From NCBI GenBank assembly GCA_019636385.1, contig JAHBXT010000004.1, positions 434,001 to 498,000 on the forward strand: a DNA stretch of 64,000 bases, given 5' to 3'. The notes under the pieces are model-generated. The model saw only the letters and a program-made list of their open reading frames with translations. It did not search any database and was not told the DNA's origin. Shown here in pieces: positions 54,949 to 61,616 of the stretch (positions within the stretch are counted from its first letter, which is position 1; each line of letters opens with the position of its first letter). Source of the DNA: Pirellulaceae bacterium. GTDB lineage: Bacteria > Planctomycetota > Planctomycetia > Pirellulales > Pirellulaceae. Made by a program: the position numbers and the translations under genes.

Positions 54949-55512
54949 ATGATGAGTCAGGTAAAGACGATTTCTGTTGGGCAACTGGCGGAACTGGAGG
55001 CTCGCGGCAAGGTGGAGGTGGTGGACGTGCGCACACCGGCCGAGTTTGGCGACGTGCACGCCGCAATGGCTCGTAACGTGCCGCTGGATCGTTGTGATCC
55101 CTGCGAAATCATGCGGCACAGGAGCGGCTCGTGCGACCAGCCGTTGTATGTCATTTGCAAGAGTGGTGGGCGGTCGATGAAAGCAACCCAAAAGTTCATC
55201 GACGCCGGCTTTACGAACGTGGTTAACGTCGAAGGAGGAACCGATGCCTGGGTCGCTGCGGGGTTGCCGGTAGTTCGCGGCAAAAAAGCTGTATCCTTGG
55301 AGCGGCAAGGTCGAATTGTGGCCGGTGGTCTAGCTGCCGCCGGGGCCTTCGGGGCGCTGCTGTCAGGCAACGTGTTGTGGGCAATTATCCCCGCGCTGAT
55401 GGGATCGGGGCTGTTTTTGGCCGGCATTACCGACTGCTGCATGTTGGGCATGCTGTTAGCCAAGATGCCTTGGAACAATGTTCAGGATACCGGGAGCCGT
55501 TGTAGCACCTAG
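54949..55512 (+). CDS. Rhodanese-DUF2892 membrane-anchored sulfurtransferase (YgaP-like)
   Basis: The 187-residue protein has a rhodanese domain (about 8-110) with VEVVDVRTPAEFGDVH and the active-site loop CKSGGRS (Cys70 accepts the sulfane sulfur). A membrane tail of two hydrophobic segments (about 124-141, 143-162) matches DUF2892 and ends near TDCCMLGMLL. This architecture is that of E. coli YgaP. It transfers persulfide sulfur at the cytoplasmic membrane. Additional Cys residues 49, 52 and 62 form a small cluster in the rhodanese. ATG at 54949 or 54952 has an AGGAG site; the ATG at 54922 sits inside the operator and is rejected. It is probably part of a regulated operon with the following genes. 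Confidence 0.92.
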   Translation: MMSQVKTISVGQLAELEARGKVEVVDVRTPAEFGDVHAAMARNVPLDRCDPCEIMRHRSGSCDQPLYVICKSGGRSMKATQKFIDAGFTNVVNVEGGTDAWVAAGLPVVRGKKAVSLERQGRIVAGGLAAAGAFGALLSGNVLWAIIPALMGSGLFLAGITDCCMLGMLLAKMPWNNVQDTGSRCST

Positions 55513-55751
55513 TAGCTGTAGCGGGACCCGCCGGCCCACCAGCGGCTTAACAATCGCCCTTCATCACGCGACCGACCGGTAGATGATGCCAGCGCGATGA
55601 TGAGCCGCCGGTCGCGGGACTGAACTGGTTCCAGCATTCCTGATTGAATTCGCGATCAACTTGCTGCCCCCGTGACCTTGTCCTACGAATCGCGTGAACG
55701 CTTACCGTGCAACGAAGAAAAAATTTGGTCAAAGCATGAAAGGAGCATACT

Positions 55752-56291
55752 ATGTCGACAAATTTTCGACTGCTGATTTTGATGAGTGTCTTAATCAGTG
55801 GATCTGTTTTCTGCTCCATTCCGGTTTTGGCACAAAGTGTGCGACCTGTGGTGGGACAGAGGGTCGGAACGATTGAAACCGAACAACTGAGTAAACTGGT
55901 TCTTGAGCGAATGTCTGCCTTGGAAAAATCCGAATCCGAAGGACAGGTACCTCCACCTGCGAAGTTCGTGCTGGTCGATGTTCGTTCCAATCGTGAGATG
56001 TCAGTATCGATTATCCTTGGAACTATCTCTCAGAACGATTTCCACAGGAACACTGAAAGATATCAAGGACTGGTAGTCATGCCCCACTGCACCATCGGCG
56101 GGCGATGTGAAGAATTTTGGAGGCGGCTTGCCGAAGAGGGCTGGACAATCACAAGCTATCGCGGCAGCATTGTCCAATGGGTGGACAGCGAACTGCCGCT
56201 AGTGACCCTCAAGGGTGAACGTACTAACCGATTTCACACCAATGGAGGCTGTTTCGATTTACCTGCCAAATACCAGCAGGTCACTATCTAG
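55752..56291 (+). CDS. Exported rhodanese-like protein
   Basis: This 179-residue protein has a signal peptide (cut after VLAQ, residue 28). A divergent rhodanese fold follows: KFVLVDVRSNREMSVSIILG near 71-90, and the loop HCTIGGRCEEF (112-122), in which Cys113 sits as in CxxGGR active loops. A second Cys119 follows. The final part SIVQWVDSELPLV fits the end of a rhodanese domain. It probably handles sulfane sulfur in the periplasm. An AAAGGAG site precedes the ATG by eight bases. The gap of 239 bases before it contains a CGCGACCG/CGGTCGCG inverted repeat with a long loop but no copy of the operator. The next gene starts 15 bases after its stop. Confidence 0.78.
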   Translation: MSTNFRLLILMSVLISGSVFCSIPVLAQSVRPVVGQRVGTIETEQLSKLVLERMSALEKSESEGQVPPPAKFVLVDVRSNREMSVSIILGTISQNDFHRNTERYQGLVVMPHCTIGGRCEEFWRRLAEEGWTITSYRGSIVQWVDSELPLVTLKGERTNRFHTNGGCFDLPAKYQQVTI

Positions 56292-56306
56292 TACCTGCCC
56301 GTTCAA

Positions 56307-57431
56307 ATGGCAGAGGAGGAACCAGTGAAATTAGCAAACCTGAAGCTCTGGCTACGTGCAGCACGCAGATTCACGATTGTGGCTGTGGGACTGGCTGTGT
56401 TGGTGATGACGATTGCCTGGCTGACTGGAATGTTCGTTTCTAAGGTTCCTCCTGGACACGTCGCGTCGGATGAACTGCGATTCAGCGGGGAACCTACAGA
56501 TGAAGTGCATGAAGTTAACAAGGCGACCATTGAAGAGGCGGTCGGCACCCTGAAAGCCTCTAGCCGCACGATACTCTCCGCCAAGTTGCTGGCAACGATC
56601 GAATCGATCAGCGTTGCCGCCGGTGATGTGGTAACTCCTGGCCAGACGTTGGTCCTACTCGACAGTCGCGAATATCGCGCCCGCTTGGATCAAGCTCGGC
56701 AAGCTTTGGATTCTGCAATCGCATCCAGTCTATTAGCTCAAAGCAATTATCAGCGAGCAGAAACATTGTTGCAGCAAAAGGCCATCTCCCGCGCGGAGTT
56801 TGATCAGGCCAATCGCGACTTGCAGGTAGCCTCAGCCGAACAATCGCGGGCTCGCGAAGCAATTGCCGAAGCTGAAGTGATGCTCTCCTATACGACCATT
56901 TTGGCCCCCAAGGGAGGTCGAATTGTCGATCGCCTGGCCGAACCGGGTGATGTGGCTCGGCCCGGCGAGCCTTTATTGGTGCTGTATGATGCCACCTCGC
57001 TACGACTGGAAGCACCGGTCATGGAACACCTGGCAGTCACCCTGCGGACCGGCGACACACTGAAAGTCTATATCGATGCACTCAGCCGAGAAGTCACCGC
57101 AACCATCGACGAGATTGTTCCGCAGGCGGACGCGCCGAGCCGCACTTTTCTGGTAAAGGCCAGTTTGCCGCAAGCAGAGGACCTTTACGAGGGAATGTTC
57201 GGTCGGCTGAGAATGCCCTCTGGCGAGCGGCGCCACTTATGCCTGAATATGGATGCGGTGGTTCGCATCGGGCAGCTTGAATTCGTCGATGTAGTTCTGC
57301 CGGACGGCACGATCGAACGCCGGTTAATCAAGACGGGCCAGATCGGAATACCAGGCCGACAAGAGGTTCTCAGCGGACTGGCGGCGGGCGAGCGAGTCAT
57401 CCTGCGAACCGGAGACCACCATGTCCCATGA
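56307..57431 (+). CDS. RND efflux periplasmic adaptor (membrane fusion protein)
   Basis: The 374-residue protein has one N-terminal membrane segment (about 23-42). The usual hairpin order follows: biotinyl/lipoyl half-motif (TIESISVAAGDVVTPGQTL, near 98), a coiled-coil pair rich in Ala, Gln and Arg (about 125-195), the second half-motif (GGRIVDRLAEPGDVARPGEPLLVL), then beta-barrel and membrane-proximal domains. It links the inner-membrane pump to an outer-membrane channel. Its last 11 bases overlap the pump gene, so the two are translated together. No outer-membrane factor gene is present here. Confidence 0.93.
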   Translation: MAEEEPVKLANLKLWLRAARRFTIVAVGLAVLVMTIAWLTGMFVSKVPPGHVASDELRFSGEPTDEVHEVNKATIEEAVGTLKASSRTILSAKLLATIESISVAAGDVVTPGQTLVLLDSREYRARLDQARQALDSAIASSLLAQSNYQRAETLLQQKAISRAEFDQANRDLQVASAEQSRAREAIAEAEVMLSYTTILAPKGGRIVDRLAEPGDVARPGEPLLVLYDATSLRLEAPVMEHLAVTLRTGDTLKVYIDALSREVTATIDEIVPQADAPSRTFLVKASLPQAEDLYEGMFGRLRMPSGERRHLCLNMDAVVRIGQLEFVDVVLPDGTIERRLIKTGQIGIPGRQEVLSGLAAGERVILRTGDHHVP

Positions 57432-60400
57432 CATTCCGTGCTCCGACCACAACTCCGGCAATAACTCGCACGATGAACTGGGTTCTCAAGACACTTCTGA
57501 TACTAGCGACTCCACCCACAATCTGCCCTTTTTGACTCGCATTGTCAGCGCGCTCTTGCGCGGCGACGTGGCCATACTGCTGACGGTAGTGACGCTGCTG
57601 CTGGGACTAGCTGCTCTAATTCTGACTCCGCGTGAAGAAGAACCACAGATCGTGGTACCCATCGCGGACGTTTTTATTGGTGCACCAGGATTGTCGGCTG
57701 AAGAGGTCGAACGGCAGGTAACCGAGCGGCTAGAAAAGCTGTTGTATCAAATCGATGGTGTCGAGTACGTCTATTCGATGTCCAGACCGGGTCAAGCCGT
57801 GGTGACCGTTCGTTTCTACGTAGGTGAAAACCGCGAGGATTCGCTGGTCAAAATCTACAACAAGATCAATTCCTCAATCGATCAAATACCGCCAGCCGTC
57901 CAGTCTTGGGTAGTCAAGCCCATTGAAATCGATGACGTCCCGATTGTGGTTGCTACGTTGTGGTCCGAGCGACCGGCTCAGTACAGTGATCACGAGCTGC
58001 GGCGCATTGCCGAAGAGATGCAACGCGAGCTGCAGTCCATCCCCAACACGAATCGCGTTCTGGTGGTTGGCGGTCGGCCTCGGCGCGTAACCGTTGAATT
58101 GGACACCCAGCGTCTGGCAGCTCATCAAACCTCATCGTTGCAGGTGGTGCGTGCATTGCAAGCTGCCAATGTTTCGCTGCCCGCTGGGCAATTCAGCCAA
58201 CAGAACCAGCAATTCATCGTCGAGGCAGGCACATTTATCCGCCAAATTACCGACCTGGAAGACTTGGTCATCAGCGTTGTTGCTGATCGACCGGTGTACC
58301 TAAAAAACGTGGCCTCCGTTATCGATGGCCCGGCGGAAGCTGAATCCTACAGTTGGATGGGCTTTGGCGCAGCTGAACCGAATGTCGCAAGTCGAAATAC
58401 GACTGATCTATACTCTGCGGTTCACCTTACCGTCGCCAAACGGAAAGGTAGTAACGCCGTATGGATTGCTCAAACGGTGGCTCAGCGTATGGAAGAAATG
58501 TCGCGGTCGCATCTTCCGGAGGGAGTGCATTATCGAATCACTCGTGACTACGGAGAAACAGCAAATGAAAAAGTTAACGAGCTAGTGATGAGTTTGCTGG
58601 TAGCTGTGATCACTGTGGTCGGATTGATCGGCATGGTCATGGGTTGGCGGCCGGCGCTGGTGGTCGCTATGGCCATACCGGTTTGTTATAGCGCGGCCCT
58701 GTTCGTCAACCTGTTGGCAGGCTACACGATCAATCGCGTCACGATGTTCGCGCTGATTCTGTCGCTGGGACTGCTGGTGGACGATCCCATTACCAACGTA
58801 GAGAACATCGCTCGCTTTTTCTCCTTGAAAACACTGCCAATTCGACGAGCGGTACTGCGAGCCGTTCAGGAGGTGCAGCCCGCGCTGATCATGTCCACCC
58901 TGGCCATTATCGCCAGCTTTCTTCCGCTGGCATTTATCACTGGCATGATGGGACCGTACATGGCTCCAATGGCTCTCAATGTGCCACTGACGGTCACGAT
59001 TTCTACTCTGGTCGCTTTGGCGATTACGCCCTGGTTGGCGATGGTTGTACTTCGCGGGTCACAAGTACAAACGTATGGCACCGGCGAATTCGATGCGTCG
59101 CAACAACCACTTTATAAAATGTCCAAGCTCCTGTTGAGCCCGATTTTGCGCAGCGACTGGATTGCTTGGGGGGTATTGGGAGTAGTCTCGCTGTTACTGA
59201 TGATGGCCATGTTGCCGGTGGTGCTGAGGCAGGTGCCGCTCAAGATGCTACCGTACGACAACAAGAATGAATTCCAGATCGTGATTGACATGCCGGAAGG
59301 CACTACTCTGGAACGAACAGATGCTGTGGCTCGACGCTTGGGACGTTATTTGAGTGGTGTAGCCGAAGTTCGTGACTATCAGGTTTTTGTCGGCGAAGCT
59401 TCCCCGATGGACTTCAACGGCATGGTCCGACACTATTTTCTTCGACAGGGACCACACTTGGCGGATATTCGGGTCAATCTGCTGCACAAACAGCAGCGCG
59501 TTCAGCAGTCGCACGAGATATTGCTGCGAATTCGCGATGAAGTAACCAAGTTGGGTCAGTCGTTGGGTGCCCATGTAAAACTGGTCGAGGTACCTCCGGG
59601 ACCACCGGTTCTTTCAACGATTACAGCGGAAGTCTATGGACAGCCTGACAGTCGTTATCAACAGATCATTGAAGCTGCCCGCAATATCGAGTGGCGACTG
59701 CATCAAGAACCCGGCGTAGTGGACATAGACATTAGTAGCGAAGACGATCAGATTCGTTACGTGTTCCAGACCGACAAGCCCAAAGCCGCCCTGTCAGGCA
59801 TCTCGACAGAAAACATCGCGCGCACCCTAGCCATTGCCGCTGATGGATTGAAAGCGACGGTTTTGAACATTCCTGGCGAAGTGGAACCATTGTGGATTGA
59901 ATTGAAGCTACCCAAAGCTGACCGCTCAGCCATCGACGATTTGCGAGAGATATATGTCCAAGGTGACAGCGGCCACAACGTCCAACTGGGTGCCCTGGGA
60001 CGCTTTGTAGAGCGAATCGAAGACAAGACGATTTACCACAAGAATCTGCGCCGGGTGGTATTTGTCTACGCGGAGATAGCTGGTCGCCCGCCAGCCGATG
60101 TGATCATTGATGTCCTGTGGGATCAGCAGCCCAATCGGTCGGTGGCACTGGTTGACGACAATGCCCAACCACGCCCGCTTTCCCAGCGGTCCTGGCTTTC
60201 ACTGGGCGGAGGCGTCCCCTGGTCCGTACCAGATGGCATGGAAGTCAATTGGGCTGGCGAGGGCGAATGGAATATTACCTTGGATGTGTTTCGCGATCTT
60301 GGGCTGGCGTTTGCCGCAGCCTTGATACTGATTTTTATCCTGCTGATGTTTCAGACCGGGTCGCGGTTCTTACCGATACTGTTAATGCTGGCGATACCCT

Positions 60401-60822
60401 TGAGTGCCATAGGCATTATGCCGGGCTTTTGGGCCTTGAATATGATTACTGACAGACCCATCGGTGGCCATCCGAACCCGGTCTTCTTTACGGCCACAGC
60501 CATGATTGGCATGATCGCTTTGGCTGGAATCGTGATTCGCAATTCGATTGTACTAATCGACTTTATTCAAATGGCAGTCGGCGAGGGTATGAGCTTACAG
60601 GAATCCATCATAGGATCCGTGGCGATTCGAACACGCCCCATCCTGCTGACTGCAGGGACTACCTTGCTGGCCAATTGGGTCATCACGCTGGACCCGGTAT
60701 TCTCGGGATTGGCTTGGGCGATCATCTTTGGTATTTTTGCTTCGACCTTGTTCACCATGATCGTTATTCCAACAGTCTACTGGCTGTTGTATCGAGAATC
60801 TTCTGCTAGCCAAGCTCAGTAG
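57421..60822 (+). CDS. RND-family efflux pump, inner-membrane permease
   Basis: The 1133-residue protein has the RND plan: a cytoplasmic N-terminal extension of about 40 residues, a first membrane helix (about 43-62), a large periplasmic loop, helices 2-6, a second loop and helices 7-12. The proton-relay pair is seen in SLGLLVDDPITNVENIARF (Asp-Asp in helix 4), and GMIALAGIVIRNSIVLIDF contains the equivalent helix-11 pattern. It belongs to the HAE-type drug/small-molecule group rather than to the heavy-metal CusA group, since the Met triad is not evident. The preceding genes suggest export of a sulfur compound or of a toxicant that reacts with persulfides. The substrate is not known. Confidence 0.94.
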   Translation: MSHDIPCSDHNSGNNSHDELGSQDTSDTSDSTHNLPFLTRIVSALLRGDVAILLTVVTLLLGLAALILTPREEEPQIVVPIADVFIGAPGLSAEEVERQVTERLEKLLYQIDGVEYVYSMSRPGQAVVTVRFYVGENREDSLVKIYNKINSSIDQIPPAVQSWVVKPIEIDDVPIVVATLWSERPAQYSDHELRRIAEEMQRELQSIPNTNRVLVVGGRPRRVTVELDTQRLAAHQTSSLQVVRALQAANVSLPAGQFSQQNQQFIVEAGTFIRQITDLEDLVISVVADRPVYLKNVASVIDGPAEAESYSWMGFGAAEPNVASRNTTDLYSAVHLTVAKRKGSNAVWIAQTVAQRMEEMSRSHLPEGVHYRITRDYGETANEKVNELVMSLLVAVITVVGLIGMVMGWRPALVVAMAIPVCYSAALFVNLLAGYTINRVTMFALILSLGLLVDDPITNVENIARFFSLKTLPIRRAVLRAVQEVQPALIMSTLAIIASFLPLAFITGMMGPYMAPMALNVPLTVTISTLVALAITPWLAMVVLRGSQVQTYGTGEFDASQQPLYKMSKLLLSPILRSDWIAWGVLGVVSLLLMMAMLPVVLRQVPLKMLPYDNKNEFQIVIDMPEGTTLERTDAVARRLGRYLSGVAEVRDYQVFVGEASPMDFNGMVRHYFLRQGPHLADIRVNLLHKQQRVQQSHEILLRIRDEVTKLGQSLGAHVKLVEVPPGPPVLSTITAEVYGQPDSRYQQIIEAARNIEWRLHQEPGVVDIDISSEDDQIRYVFQTDKPKAALSGISTENIARTLAIAADGLKATVLNIPGEVEPLWIELKLPKADRSAIDDLREIYVQGDSGHNVQLGALGRFVERIEDKTIYHKNLRRVVFVYAEIAGRPPADVIIDVLWDQQPNRSVALVDDNAQPRPLSQRSWLSLGGGVPWSVPDGMEVNWAGEGEWNITLDVFRDLGLAFAAALILIFILLMFQTGSRFLPILLMLAIPLSAIGIMPGFWALNMITDRPIGGHPNPVFFTATAMIGMIALAGIVIRNSIVLIDFIQMAVGEGMSLQESIIGSVAIRTRPILLTAGTTLLANWVITLDPVFSGLAWAIIFGIFASTLFTMIVIPTVYWLLYRESSASQAQ

Positions 60823-60985
60823 CGTTCGGGCACCATTGCCAGCCAGTTCGACCAGGACATTCCAAATTCACTGCAAGTCTTGTAGTGTATATTTGGCTGT
60901 CAAAGGGTCGACTACCTGAGCCTAACTCAGGCTATAAGACTCCGTACTGTGGTGCATCGCAGCCGCTGCAAGTGATTCCAACTGG

Positions 60986-61615
60986 TTAGGATGATCCAAG
61001 AAAACCGCGCGTGCGCTTATGACTGACTTGCACCTGCCCGCCAGCAATAGCGGTAATGCACTGTGGTAGCAGTTGACATTCGAGCTGGAACACGCGGGCG
61101 GCTAGAGCTTCGGGTGTATCGTCGTCCAGCACGGGACAAGTGCGCTGGGCGATGATGGGTCCGTGGTCGTACTCGTTGTCGACGAAGTGTACGGTGCAGC
61201 CGCTGACTTTGGCACCAAATTCCAGTACCGCTTGATGCACACGCAGCCCATAAAAGCCATGGCCACAAAACGCGGGAATCAGCGAAGGGTGGATGTTGAC
61301 GACGCGCTTCTCGAAGTCGCTGGGGATCAGCAGGTGCTCTAAGTAACCGCCCATGACAACTAATTGTACGTCATGCTGACGGCAATGAGCAAACACGGCG
61401 GCACTGTGCTGGTCGGAGTTCGCAAAATCGCGGCGGCGGATGACGGCGGTGGGAATGGCCTGCTCAGTCGCAAACTGCAATCCTGCGGCGCGTGGGTTAC
61501 TGCTGATGACGGTGGCAAATTGCACGGGCAATTGACCGCGCTTGTGCCAGTCAAGCAGATTCTTGAGAGTGGTTCCGCCACCGGAAATCAACACCGCGAT
61601 GCGAAGTGGCGTCAT
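60986..61615 (-). CDS. purN: Phosphoribosylglycinamide formyltransferase
   Basis: This 209-residue enzyme transfers a formyl group from 10-formyltetrahydrofolate to GAR in purine synthesis. It begins RIAVLISGGGTTLKNLL; the phosphate-binding loop and SSNPRAAGL follow, as does LVVMGGYLEHL. The catalytic set is Asn/His in VNIHPSLIPAF (near residue 106) and Asp in VDNEYDHGPII. The typical GMYG reads GHGFYG. It starts one base after the stop of ileS, so the two are co-transcribed and possibly coupled. It ends with a basic KRTRGFLGSS tail. Confidence 0.95.
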   Translation of the reverse strand: MTPLRIAVLISGGGTTLKNLLDWHKRGQLPVQFATVISSNPRAAGLQFATEQAIPTAVIRRRDFANSDQHSAAVFAHCRQHDVQLVVMGGYLEHLLIPSDFEKRVVNIHPSLIPAFCGHGFYGLRVHQAVLEFGAKVSGCTVHFVDNEYDHGPIIAQRTCPVLDDDTPEALAARVFQLECQLLPQCITAIAGGQVQVSHKRTRGFLGSS

Positions 61616-61616
61616 G

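Noticed and set aside
55567..55616. CGCGACCG/CGGTCGCG inverted repeat after the rhodanese gene
   Set aside because: Only eight base pairs with a loop of over 30 bases and no T-run, so it is too weak to call a terminator.
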